Assembly: GCA_001464795.1 (NCBI GenBank)
Contig: LNEB01000011.1
Coordinates: 1-64,000 of the forward strand
Length of the DNA: 64,000 bases
Origin: Bdellovibrionales bacterium Ga0074139
GTDB lineage: Bacteria > Bdellovibrionota > Bdellovibrionia > Bdellovibrionales > Bdellovibrionaceae
Direction of reading: 5' to 3'
The number at the start of each line of letters is the position of its first letter. Position 1 is the first letter of the stretch. Under the pieces are notes generated by a model. The model had not been told where the DNA came from. It ran no database searches and worked only from the letters and a program-made list of their open reading frames with translations. This document shows, piece by piece, positions 1 to 8,074 of the stretch. The position numbers and the translations under genes were made by a program.

Positions 1-4
1 ATAA

Positions 5-346
5 ATGTCTTTAAATTTAAATGAGATTGGTGAATTTCAATTCGAAAACTTAATCAAAAACCGGATTCCCTTCGTGTTGATTAATTTGACCTCTAGTTTA
101 CCGACTTTATTTGCACAAAGTTTTTATCAAAAACATGTGGAATCCATTGAAATCCGCACTCAAGAATCAGAAGTTTTGAATCAGTTAAAAGAAAGAAATC
201 ACCCCCTGCATGAAGCTATTCTTATCATTTGTGAGGACGGTCAAAGGTCAAAAAGCTTAGTGGCTTTGTTGGAATCCAATGGATACTTGAATGTATTTTT
301 TATGGCTGGTGGAATGGGCTCACTAGCTGCAAATGCAATGCGTTGA
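5..346 (+). CDS. Rhodanese-like domain protein
   Basis: Small single-domain protein of 113 aa. The C-terminal half has the rhodanese signature: CEDGQRS (about residues 76-82) matches the active-site CxxGxRS loop that carries the persulfide cysteine, followed by a GY.NV..MAGGM stretch typical of the family's last strand and helix. Rhodaneses move sulfane sulfur or act as thiol sensors; the substrate cannot be told here. An in-frame TAA at 2-4 precedes the ATG, so the gene starts in the window. It lies 39 nt before valS on the same strand and may be co-transcribed with it. The family call is fairly firm, the role unknown. Confidence 0.75.
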   Translation: MSLNLNEIGEFQFENLIKNRIPFVLINLTSSLPTLFAQSFYQKHVESIEIRTQESEVLNQLKERNHPLHEAILIICEDGQRSKSLVALLESNGYLNVFFMAGGMGSLAANAMR

Positions 347-385
347 TCCGAGAGTTCCCGCAGCTGTCGTGCTAACTTAATTTCC

Positions 386-3070
386 ATGAGCAATACTTTA
401 TCAGACCGCTACAATCCGCAAGAAGTTGAAACTCGAACCTACGCTTGGTGGGAATCTTCCGGCTACTTTAAAGCCCACGATTTATCAACTAAGCCTCCAT
501 TCAGCATTATTTTACCGCCACCTAACGTCACTGGATTTTTACACCTCGGGCATGCACTTGATCACACCATTCAAGATCTACTGATTCGTTGGAAGCGCAT
601 GAGTGGATTCAATGCGATGTGGTTGCCAGGTACCGATCACGCAGGCATCGCCACCCAGTCAGTGGTGGAAAAAGAATTGAAAAAAAATGAGGGAGTGACT
701 CGTCACCAATTAGGACGAAATGCTTTTGTAGAAAAAGTTTGGGACTGGAAGCATCAGTACGGTGACCGTATTTATTCGCAAATGAAAAAGTTAGGAGATT
801 CCTGTGATTGGGAAAGATCCACTTTCACTTTAGACGAAGGTGTCTCTCAAGCGGTTCGAAAAGTTTTTGCTAATCTTCATAAAAAAGGTTGGATCTACCG
901 CGGACAAAGACTTGTGAATTGGTCCACACCACTGGAATCAGCCATTTCTGATCTCGAGGTCGAGCATCAACAAATCAAAGGGACTTTATTTCATATTGAT
1001 TACCCTTTAGAAAATGGCTCTGGAAATTTAACAGTTGCTACGACCCGACCTGAAACTTTACTGGGTGACACGGCCGTGTGTGTGAATCCTGAGGATGAAC
1101 GCTACAAACATCTTATCGGGCAAAATGTAATTTTACCTTTATTAAACAAAAAAATAAAAATTATTGCAGACACCTATGTGGATATTCAATTCGGCTCAGG
1201 AGTTGTTAAAATAACTCCTGCTCATGATTTTAACGATTATAAAATTGGTAAAACTCATCATCTCGAGTTCATCAATATCTTAGAAAAAAATGGAACCTTG
1301 AATGAAAATGCAGGTCCTTACAAAGGGCTCAAAGTTCAAGAGGCCAGAAAAAGAGTCATTGAAGACTTAAAAAATTTAAACCTGTTAGTTAAAGAAGAAC
1401 CTCACATGCAGTCTGTGGGACATTGCTCTAGAACAGGTGCTGTCGTCGAGCCCTTCTTAAGCGAACAATGGTTTATGAAAATGGACAAACTCGCCATCCC
1501 TGCAAGACGAGTTGTAGAATCAGGAACTTTACGATTCGAACCTGAATCATGGACAAAAGTTTATTTGCACTGGATGAATATTATTGAAGACTGGTGTATT
1601 TCCAGGCAGCTTTGGTGGGGACATCAAATTCCTGCTTGGCACTGTCAAAAGTGTGCTCATATTACTGTTACAGAATCGGGAGTTCCCCAGAACTGCAGTC
1701 AGTGTGGATCCACTGATTTGAAACAAGATGAAGATGTTTTAGATACATGGTTCAGTTCTGCTTTATGGCCCTTTTCCACAATGGGTTGGCCTAAGGACAC
1801 AGAAACTCAAAAAACATTTTATCCTACATCTTACTTAGTTACAGGCCATGATATTATTTTCTTCTGGGTCGCACGGATGATTTTAATGGGCCTTGAATTC
1901 AAAGGCGATATTCCTTTTAGAACTGTTTATATCCACGGCCTGGTTCGGGATTCTCAAGGTCGCAAGATGAGCAAATCCCTTGGCAACTCTGTGGATCCCG
2001 TGGAAATGATCGACAAATACGGAGCTGATGCTCTTCGCTTTTCATTTTTAGCCCATTTAAATAACGGAAAAGATTTTAAATTTTCTGAGCAAAGACTGGA
2101 AGGCTACCGAAACTTTATGAACAAGGTTTGGAATGCCACTCGATTTTCTTTATCTCATCTTCATGATTTCAAGGTTCCTGCCAATGGAACTCAGGCACTT
2201 CCAAAAAAATCGGATCTGTCTGTTTATGATAAGTGGATTTTATCGGCCTTAAAAGATGTGGAAAAGAAAGTGGAAGAATCCCTAGAGGCTGAACGCTTCA
2301 GTGACGCGGCTCAAGCCATTTATCACTTCGTATGGTATCAATTTTGTGACTGGTATATTGAATTCACGAAGCCTTTGTTCCAAGGGCCACCGTCACCTGA
2401 GCGTGAAGCCACACAATTGGTGCTGGCTCAGGTTTTAAATAGAATCGTAAGATTGATGCACCCTTTTTCACCATTCATTTCAGAAGAGATTTATCAAAAG
2501 CTTCCCATCAGAAATGAAGCTTGCATCATCGATCAGTACCCGACTGTGGCAAAAGATTATGAACTTCTCGAGTGCGGATCTGAAGAAGCAGCAAAGGAAG
2601 TGGAAATAGTTAAGGAAGTCATCACAGCCATCAGAAATATCCGTGGAGAAAATCGAATTTCCCCTGCTATTCAGTTACCAGTGAAACTGATTATTCAAGA
2701 TGATAAGTCTCAGAAGATTCTAAGTGAAAACAAGTCCACTCTGATTTCATTAGCTAGACTGAGTGATGTTTCCATTGAAACAGAGGGTCACTTTGCCAAG
2801 TGTGCTGTGACACCTGTTCAGTTTAAAGACCTTCAGGTCAAGGTTGTCATTCCATTAGAAGGCTTAGTGGATTTCAATGAAGAAATTAAACGCATACAAA
2901 AAACCATTGAAAAGCTGAATAAAGATATCTTTGGTCTGAATTCCAGATTAACAAATGAAAAGTTTGTTAAAAATGCAGACGAAGATGTCGTGGCTTTAGA
3001 CAGAGAATTATTGGAAAAGTCGAAAGTTCAATTGACTCAGTTGCAAGAAGCGCTTGTTCGCTTTCAGTGA
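386..3070 (+). CDS. valS: Valine--tRNA ligase
   Basis: Class I aminoacyl-tRNA synthetase charging tRNA-Val in the cytoplasm; 894 aa, usual for bacterial ValRS. Visible landmarks: the HIGH-type motif HLGH in PPPNVTGFLHLGHAL (near residue 50), the editing-domain stretch TTRPETLLGDTAV, the zinc-ribbon-like CQKC...CSQCGS region, the KMSKS loop (GRKMSKSLGNSVDP) and the C-terminal coiled-coil arm that packs on the tRNA. A 12-bp-stem hairpin follows the stop codon. No frameshift or missing motif noticed. Confidence 0.98.
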   Translation: MSNTLSDRYNPQEVETRTYAWWESSGYFKAHDLSTKPPFSIILPPPNVTGFLHLGHALDHTIQDLLIRWKRMSGFNAMWLPGTDHAGIATQSVVEKELKKNEGVTRHQLGRNAFVEKVWDWKHQYGDRIYSQMKKLGDSCDWERSTFTLDEGVSQAVRKVFANLHKKGWIYRGQRLVNWSTPLESAISDLEVEHQQIKGTLFHIDYPLENGSGNLTVATTRPETLLGDTAVCVNPEDERYKHLIGQNVILPLLNKKIKIIADTYVDIQFGSGVVKITPAHDFNDYKIGKTHHLEFINILEKNGTLNENAGPYKGLKVQEARKRVIEDLKNLNLLVKEEPHMQSVGHCSRTGAVVEPFLSEQWFMKMDKLAIPARRVVESGTLRFEPESWTKVYLHWMNIIEDWCISRQLWWGHQIPAWHCQKCAHITVTESGVPQNCSQCGSTDLKQDEDVLDTWFSSALWPFSTMGWPKDTETQKTFYPTSYLVTGHDIIFFWVARMILMGLEFKGDIPFRTVYIHGLVRDSQGRKMSKSLGNSVDPVEMIDKYGADALRFSFLAHLNNGKDFKFSEQRLEGYRNFMNKVWNATRFSLSHLHDFKVPANGTQALPKKSDLSVYDKWILSALKDVEKKVEESLEAERFSDAAQAIYHFVWYQFCDWYIEFTKPLFQGPPSPEREATQLVLAQVLNRIVRLMHPFSPFISEEIYQKLPIRNEACIIDQYPTVAKDYELLECGSEEAAKEVEIVKEVITAIRNIRGENRISPAIQLPVKLIIQDDKSQKILSENKSTLISLARLSDVSIETEGHFAKCAVTPVQFKDLQVKVVIPLEGLVDFNEEIKRIQKTIEKLNKDIFGLNSRLTNEKFVKNADEDVVALDRELLEKSKVQLTQLQEALVRFQ

Positions 3071-3075
3071 TGATT

Positions 3076-3107
3076 ATCAACCGGTTAATATTTTATAACC
3101 GGTTGAT
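3076..3107. terminator. Bidirectional terminator hairpin between valS and the protease gene
   Basis: Perfect 12-bp stem ATCAACCGGTTA / TAACCGGTTGAT with an 8-nt AT loop, followed by ATTTT on the plus side. It serves two convergent genes. The TAA stop of the minus-strand protease (3095-3093) lies in the loop, so one arm encodes the last residues of that protein. Confidence 0.8.
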
Positions 3108-3905
3108 ATTTTGCTCGATCCAAAAGTGAAATTGATCCACTTTTAAAAAGACTGATGCTAAAATACAGTTAATTCGACCAATACCAAAAACACGGTTACT
3201 AACCCCTGCTACATAAAGTTGATTATTAATACTAACATAAGCAGGCCCACCTGAATCACCCTGGCAAATGCCTTTACCAATGCTGGTGCTGCGAAACTCT
3301 GTATCGGAATACTTGGCATCCGATACACTTAATTCCACCTGCCTTAATGTACCAGTTCCATTATTGGGATCATTGCCGTAGCGGTCATTTCGTCCAAAAC
3401 CAGCCACCAATAAGGGAGTCCCATTTTGTAGAATACGCGGATCCTTTAGAATTTCCACCGGTGCAAATCCAGGTGGCAAATCACCGTCAAACTTAATCAA
3501 GGCGATATCATAAGCATCCTTATCCAATTCAGCGCTATATTTCTCGTGAGTGATAGCAGACACACCTACTCGGTAGGCATTGTTCTGATTCAAGTTCAAT
3601 AGATCAGTACCAAAATAAAGTATAAAATTTACTTTTCCTTTTGAGGCTAGAACACAATGAGCCGCCGTTAAAACAACATTTTTACGAATCAAAGTCCCAG
3701 TACAAACTCCAAGAGCCTGACCAGTCCTATCGTCCACCATGATGATTCCTACGACTGACTTAAAACGAGAATCACCGCTACGGACTTCAGATCCTCCGAT
3801 GATATTTTGGCCTGGATCATCTGTAAAGTTACTGGGTTTGTTTGAATCAGAACCGCCACAAGCCACCATTAGAGACGATAAAATTAATAAACTTAGTTTT
3901 TTCAT
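3093..3905 (-). CDS. Trypsin-like serine protease, lipoprotein
   Basis: Secreted S1-family endopeptidase of 270 aa. The chymotrypsin triad is visible: His in LTAAHC, Asp in DIALIKF and Ser in GDSGGPAY. The N-terminus is a lipoprotein signal, MKKLSLLILSSLMVACGG with lipobox LMVAC, so the protein is probably anchored in a membrane. I chose the ATG at 3905 because it begins this classic signal; an upstream ATG at 3923 would add six residues. The IIGG-like motif after the propeptide (NIIGGSEV) marks the activation cleavage site. A role in degrading prey or extracellular protein is inference. Confidence 0.9.
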   Translation of the reverse strand: MKKLSLLILSSLMVACGGSDSNKPSNFTDDPGQNIIGGSEVRSGDSRFKSVVGIIMVDDRTGQALGVCTGTLIRKNVVLTAAHCVLASKGKVNFILYFGTDLLNLNQNNAYRVGVSAITHEKYSAELDKDAYDIALIKFDGDLPPGFAPVEILKDPRILQNGTPLLVAGFGRNDRYGNDPNNGTGTLRQVELSVSDAKYSDTEFRSTSIGKGICQGDSGGPAYVSINNQLYVAGVSNRVFGIGRINCILASVFLKVDQFHFWIEQNINRL

Positions 3906-3984
3906 AGCCAGAGCCTTTATCACTTTTCTTCGAACTGATAAAGCACATATCGTCAGTCGGTAATAAGTTTGCTACACTGTAAAA

Positions 3985-4533
3985 ATGACTCAAATTCAAA
4001 CGGAAAAGCAAAGCTCAGAAACTTCTGATTTTTTGCTCGAATTTTACTTAAAGGGTTTAGATGATTTAGAAACCCACTGCGATGATATCATCGCTAAAAC
4101 CTCGTGCTTTGAAACAAGATTAAAAGCTATGATTCATCATCGAATTGAAATACTGGGTCAACACCGTGAACACGCCATTCATTTTACTTCTCTTGCCATT
4201 GATCCTAGAAGCTCGGCTTCAACCATCAACAACTCGGATTCTATTATAAAAAGACGTACTTTAAAAATTTTGAATAAGTTGATTGAAGGAAGTAATTTTT
4301 GTAGCCACCAAGAATTGGCCCCATTTGTTCCCACACTTATCTGGTATTATATGGGTTTTATTATCTATTTTTGGATTCATGATACTTCTAATCAACAAAC
4401 GAAAACGACCCATCTCATTAATTCTTTAACACCTTTGGTTCTGAAACCAATTTTCATGAGCCGTTTTTCGTTTGCTGCAGCAGCCGTAAGACCTGTCATA
4501 CAGCTGCTGCAATCGTTTATTAAAATTAATTGA
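3985..4533 (+). CDS. TetR-like ligand-binding domain protein lacking the HTH
   Basis: 182 aa. The C-terminal half (LIWYYMGFIIYFWIHDTSNQQTKTTHLI and onward) resembles the ligand-binding helices of TetR-family regulators, where a W..D.S....T segment precedes the last helices. The N-terminus starts directly at the helix that normally follows the DNA-binding domain, and no helix-turn-helix is visible in the protein or in the short upstream region shared with the divergent protease. It could be a sensor-only derivative or a decayed regulator. Its end overlaps that of the convergent Hsp20 gene by 8 bp. Family call is moderate. Confidence 0.5.
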   Translation: MTQIQTEKQSSETSDFLLEFYLKGLDDLETHCDDIIAKTSCFETRLKAMIHHRIEILGQHREHAIHFTSLAIDPRSSASTINNSDSIIKRRTLKILNKLIEGSNFCSHQELAPFVPTLIWYYMGFIIYFWIHDTSNQQTKTTHLINSLTPLVLKPIFMSRFSFAAAAVRPVIQLLQSFIKIN

Positions 4534-4948
4534 TTTTAATTCCATCACTTGTTTTTTGATTGCCCAGAAGCCTATCAAAAAAACCAGTTTTTCCCGATTG
4601 TATTTCAATCGCACGTGGCTTTTCAGACTCATGCTTGGGCAGCAGTACTTCCAGTACTCCATCTTCAAAATGAGCTTCAATTCTTGTCAGGTCAACAGTT
4701 TCGGGAAGAGCGAAGGATCTGTTATAGTACCGCGAATGCCGCTCAGTTTTGGTTTCTCCTGTGATGTGAATCTGATTACTAAGTGTTTCCACTTTTAAAT
4801 CCGATTTTTTAATCCCTGGAATATCAACTGATAACATAAAATGCTGTTCATACTCCTGCAGATTAGGTCTTACTGATTCGAAAACATCATCCATATCACG
4901 AATTATTTGAAATGGATTTCTTTGACTGTAAAATACTAAGTTTCTCAT
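4526..4948 (-). CDS. Small heat shock protein (Hsp20/alpha-crystallin family)
   Basis: ATP-independent holdase chaperone, 140 aa. The alpha-crystallin domain spans about residues 35-125: SVDIPGIKKSDLKVE, then ITGETKTE and the strand FEDGVLEVLLPK with the family's GVL motif. A short IXI-like IEI follows at the C-terminus. I chose the ATG at 4948, 9 nt after AGGAGG (4958-4963); a TTG at 4957 abuts that motif and has no spacing. It is the last gene of an operon with the HPF-like gene (1-nt gap) and probably shares the promoter near 5463-5492. Confidence 0.92.
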   Translation of the reverse strand: MRNLVFYSQRNPFQIIRDMDDVFESVRPNLQEYEQHFMLSVDIPGIKKSDLKVETLSNQIHITGETKTERHSRYYNRSFALPETVDLTRIEAHFEDGVLEVLLPKHESEKPRAIEIQSGKTGFFDRLLGNQKTSDGIKIN

Positions 4949-4949
4949 T

Positions 4950-5300
4950 TTAAACAACCTCCTGTTTGTGATCTAAATGTGAATCGATTTCTAACCTTGT
5001 CAAGCCTCGCTTGAAACGATTATTTTTCCATTTTTCAATTCTTCTTCGTGCTTGTATCAATAAATTGTGACCCAGTTCTTTCATGTTCGTAGCAGATGAA
5101 GAAATAAAAAACCGTATCCCCTTGGAATGCACATGCAAACTGGCTTTGACTTTATTTTTCTCATTAGCAAATTGAGCTTTCACAGTGGATCCATAGGGAG
5201 CTTCTTCATAAATTTCAGAAACAATCACTTTTAAGTAATCCTTCGTTTCTTCATTTGGATGAACCCCACGATACTGGATACGTACGTCTTCTTTGACCAC
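4950..5300 (-). CDS. HPF/RaiA-like ribosome-associated protein
   Basis: 116 aa, starting with GTG at 5300 five nucleotides after GGAGG. The fold pattern resembles the S30EA/HPF family: an N-terminal strand (VRIQYRGVHPNEETKDYLK), a helix, strands with many Lys residues (KNKVKASLHVHSKGIRFFISS), then a helix and a basic tail (RRRIEKWKNNRFKRG). Known members bind the 30S subunit and silence ribosomes under stress. Sequence identity to canonical HPF is low by eye, so the call is tentative. Pairing with Hsp20 one nucleotide downstream supports a stress role. Confidence 0.55.
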   Translation of the reverse strand: MVKEDVRIQYRGVHPNEETKDYLKVIVSEIYEEAPYGSTVKAQFANEKNKVKASLHVHSKGIRFFISSSATNMKELGHNLLIQARRRIEKWKNNRFKRGLTRLEIDSHLDHKQEVV

Positions 5301-5357
5301 GAGTGCCTCCTTGTTCGATTTTGTTGATAGGACGATAAATAATTTCAGCTAATAAAT

Positions 5358-5432
5358 TTATAAGCTTGGAGGGTGATCAGATTGACCAAACAATAGAGGA
5401 TGGCCAATTCTAAAAAACAAAAAGTTTTTCAT
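5358..5432 (-). CDS. Putative 24-aa leader peptide of the stress operon
   Basis: Short ORF encoding MKNFLFFRIGHPLLFGQSDH and four more residues. An ideal Shine-Dalgarno (AAGGAG, 6-7 nt before the ATG) lies just downstream of a strong promoter candidate, which makes translation likely although the peptide resembles nothing I know. It ends 57 nt upstream of the HPF-like gene's GTG. It could be a leader peptide controlling the operon or a small membrane-active peptide (hydrophobic N-terminal half). It is too short for usual gene finders. Confidence 0.4.
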   Translation of the reverse strand: MKNFLFFRIGHPLLFGQSDHPPSL

Positions 5433-5462
5433 AAAAGTCTCCTTTCTAAGTTGTTGTTAATT

Positions 5463-5492
5463 TTAATATGAGTCGTGAAATCACGATGTCAA
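5463..5492 (-). promoter_or_regulatory. Sigma-70-type promoter with palindromic operator
   Basis: Read on the minus strand: TTGACA (5492-5487), then the 14-bp perfect palindrome TCGTGATTTCACGA (5486-5473), then TATTAA (5468-5463). Spacing is 18 nt to TATTAA or 17 nt to ATATTA. The -35 is consensus. The palindrome fills the spacer, a classic repressor site. It is not CIRCE (HrcA). It drives the leader ORF, the HPF-like gene and hsp20. Confidence 0.65.
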
Positions 5493-5510
5493 GTCAGTCA
5501 AAAATAGATA

Positions 5511-6263
5511 TTATTGAATACACTGACAGCTGATGGACTCGACATTCATCTGGGTGCATTTAAAACTTTTGCTACCCCGATTCACTTCTAGACTGAGTAA
5601 ATAATTGTTAACTTGATGAGCTACAATTTCTTCACCATTTTGAAAGTAAACACGTTCAAATTTTTCTCGTGTTAAAACTTGCTGTCCCGCTTCCAAGGAC
5701 GCAATTAATGCTTCTGATGGTTCGGTGGCTTGTTCATCAGGAATGCTAATGGGCTTTGTGATTCCCGACTCATCGATGGAGGTATATTTTAATTTTCGTT
5801 GGACTTGGATTTCATTATCAAAATCCATCTCGACACGAATTCTTCTTTTGTCACCATCCGTGTGCAGAAGTTCGATTTGCATCCAATCTTCTGTGGTAAT
5901 TACAGATTCCCCCCATTCCCCACGGATGGAATCAATGACTGTTTGTAATGTGGGCTCTAGCTCTTGGCCGGGCACACTATTTTGAGTTTCCAAACACTCG
6001 CCTAAAGATTTTAAATTTTCAGCAAACTTTTTTTGAATTTCTAAAGAAGGTAAATGGGGTTCCTGCTGGGCCACTGGTAACTCAGGAGACTCATCGATGA
6101 TAGGAAAAGAATTGGGTTTTTCTGATGGTAAGGGAAACTCGTCTTCCACACTTACTTCAGTGAGGTCATTTGTTTCTTGCTCGCTTGAGACGGGGCTTAA
6201 CCAATAAAGAATTAAGCCCACAACCAAAACAAGACTAAAAATAACAAGAGAGGATTTTTTCAC
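5511..6263 (-). CDS. Hypothetical exported or membrane-anchored protein
   Basis: 250 aa, GTG start. One hydrophobic N-terminal segment (SSLVIFSLVLVVGLILYWL) is a signal anchor, followed by an acidic Pro-rich stretch (about residues 28-75) and a probable globular domain. Three cysteines cluster at the C-terminus (CTQ...SCQC), suggesting periplasmic disulfides. No family recognised. It starts 10 nt after the stop of the upstream oxygenase gene and is likely co-transcribed with it. Confidence 0.7.
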   Translation of the reverse strand: MKKSSLVIFSLVLVVGLILYWLSPVSSEQETNDLTEVSVEDEFPLPSEKPNSFPIIDESPELPVAQQEPHLPSLEIQKKFAENLKSLGECLETQNSVPGQELEPTLQTVIDSIRGEWGESVITTEDWMQIELLHTDGDKRRIRVEMDFDNEIQVQRKLKYTSIDESGITKPISIPDEQATEPSEALIASLEAGQQVLTREKFERVYFQNGEEIVAHQVNNYLLSLEVNRGSKSFKCTQMNVESISCQCIQ

Positions 6264-6273
6264 TCTCTTTGTT

Positions 6274-7248
6274 CTACTTGATAAGACCTATCTCTCGCAA
6301 TCTTTGCATTAAAAAATCTCCAGCTTTGATGGCTGGGTATTTTTTTCCAGATCCTACACAAGACGGTAAACAATCCAAATCCACGTCAGATTGGGGATGC
6401 ATGAAAAAAGGCATGCTATATCGAGATTTACTTTTGCCTTCAGAAGTGTTCACCACCTGATGAGTTGTTGAAGGTAGTACACCGTTTGTTAATCGGGCCA
6501 GCATATCACCAACATCTACGATCAATGTTCCAGGTTCGCCGTTGACATCCAACCAAGTTCCATCCCGGTCCTTCAGTTGAAGACCCGCTGCACTGGCCGC
6601 TGGTAATAGTGTTATAAAGTTGATGTCTTCATGGGGGGCAGCTCGAAGGCAGCGAGGATCTACACCTTCAGCGATCGGTGGATAATGAAGAAGTCTAAGA
6701 ATGGAATTTCCTTCTTGAACCCGTGTTTTAAAATAATCTTTCTCAAGACCTAATGGGCCTGTTAAGGCTTCAAGCATATTTTGTCCTGCACGGTCGAGAC
6801 TTTCGAAAAGTTCACTGAACACAGTTTTGAATTCAGGATATTCAGAAGGCCAAATATTTTTTGGATAATGAGCAGACATGGAATGATCATCAGAAACCTC
6901 ACGACCCACGTGCCAGAATTCTTTTAAATCCATAACGGGTGAATCCTTCGCGTGCTCTTGACCAAATGGTGTGTAACCACGTTGGCCACCACCAGCTGAA
7001 GAGATGTAGGATTTTTTAACGGACTCAGGTAGTGCATAAAACTTTTGTAACAAATCGTAGGCCCGAGCTTGTAGATCGATGGACACACCATGATCTTTTA
7101 AAATGATGAAACCGTAATCTTTAAGGCCGATCCAAAGTTGATCGATAAAGTTTTGTTTTTGTTCAATGGTACCAGCTGTATAATGAGACAGGCTTAATGT
7201 TGGAACCTGACGTGGTATTTGTGTTGATCGTTCTGTAGCTAATTCCAT
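6274..7248 (-). CDS. Isopenicillin N synthase-like 2-oxoglutarate/Fe(II) oxygenase
   Basis: 324-aa cytoplasmic non-haem iron oxygenase. The N-terminal DIOX_N domain is seen in GFIILKDHGVS. The catalytic jelly roll holds the iron triad: HED (from APHEDINFITLL) and the distal His in STTHQVV, with the RYSMPFF motif whose Arg and Ser bind 2-oxoglutarate. The substrate is unknown; relatives act on amino-acid derivatives and small metabolites. A strong Shine-Dalgarno (GGAGGGG) precedes the ATG. It is first in a two-gene unit with the anchored hypothetical protein downstream. Confidence 0.88.
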   Translation of the reverse strand: MELATERSTQIPRQVPTLSLSHYTAGTIEQKQNFIDQLWIGLKDYGFIILKDHGVSIDLQARAYDLLQKFYALPESVKKSYISSAGGGQRGYTPFGQEHAKDSPVMDLKEFWHVGREVSDDHSMSAHYPKNIWPSEYPEFKTVFSELFESLDRAGQNMLEALTGPLGLEKDYFKTRVQEGNSILRLLHYPPIAEGVDPRCLRAAPHEDINFITLLPAASAAGLQLKDRDGTWLDVNGEPGTLIVDVGDMLARLTNGVLPSTTHQVVNTSEGKSKSRYSMPFFMHPQSDVDLDCLPSCVGSGKKYPAIKAGDFLMQRLREIGLIK

Positions 7249-7309
7249 GTTTCCCCTCCGAAAATAGATAAGTTAGGTTGTACTTACATTCGGCCAAAAG
7301 AGTCCATCA

Positions 7310-8026
7310 TCATTCTTGAAACTCATCATTCTTGAAATGAATATCAAAAATTTCTACAATTTGCGGGCTGGGATAGCGAAACTGCAGATCGCCTTCAAAA
7401 AGACGCATTGCATGATTTTGCCTGTAGGGGGACTCTTCACCCTCAAAACCCTTGTAAACCTCGGGACGTGGATCAAAACACAGTGTTTCACGGATAAGGG
7501 CTTCGATATTAGGTCTTTGCAACTTCCACTTCGCCAGTTTTTCATGACAGGTAATTTGCACTGCAAAGACTTTTGTTGGCGGACTTTGTGCCCACCCACT
7601 TTTTGCCTCAGGTATGCTTTCTGCGTATTGAAGGTAGGGCTTTAAATCCACAACAGGTGTGCCCTCAATTAAATCAATTCCCGAAACCCAAACGCCTTCA
7701 TTGGTGATGGAGTCAATTTTAACTAAGGAAAGTCCCAGGGGATTCGCCCGATGGGGACTGCGAGTAGAAAACACGCCCACTTTTTCCTGCCCTAACCTTG
7801 GCGGATGAACTTTTGCGTGGAACCTGGAACCAACTGAGTTTTTATGAAACAAAAAGATCACCCAGAGGTGGGAAAACTCTTCAAGTCCTTGCAAAGAATC
7901 TTGAGGTTGGAACTCGGGTTTTAAACGAATGAAAGCTTGAGAGCTTGGGACCAGACCGGGTTGCCTGGGAGTTGCAAATTTATCGATGTAGCAGGATTCG
8001 ACAAAGCCTATGACGTTTAAGTTCAT
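7310..8026 (-). CDS. trmO: tRNA t6A37 N6-methyltransferase TrmO-like
   Basis: 238 aa, like E. coli TrmO (YaeB). The family core is clear: EEFSHLWVIFLFH, then HPPRLGQEKVGVFSTRSPHRANPLGLSLVKI and GIDLIEGTPVVDLKPYL. TrmO uses S-adenosylmethionine to methylate threonylcarbamoyladenosine at tRNA position 37. The C-terminal extension (KWKLQRPNIEALIRETL...) also matches TrmO. A 15-bp sequence near the stop codon (7310-7340) is tandemly repeated, so the last residues may have changed recently. It is separated from the Crp/Fnr gene by about 50 bp. Confidence 0.88.
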   Translation of the reverse strand: MNLNVIGFVESCYIDKFATPRQPGLVPSSQAFIRLKPEFQPQDSLQGLEEFSHLWVIFLFHKNSVGSRFHAKVHPPRLGQEKVGVFSTRSPHRANPLGLSLVKIDSITNEGVWVSGIDLIEGTPVVDLKPYLQYAESIPEAKSGWAQSPPTKVFAVQITCHEKLAKWKLQRPNIEALIRETLCFDPRPEVYKGFEGEESPYRQNHAMRLFEGDLQFRYPSPQIVEIFDIHFKNDEFQE

Positions 8027-8074
8027 AGGCTTTCTGGTACTTCAAAGCACAATCACTGGCAAGGGCTTGCCGGT

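Noticed and set aside
7310-7340. Tandem TCATCATTCTTGAAA copies near the trmO stop
   Set aside because: A simple short duplication at the gene end; no sign of function.
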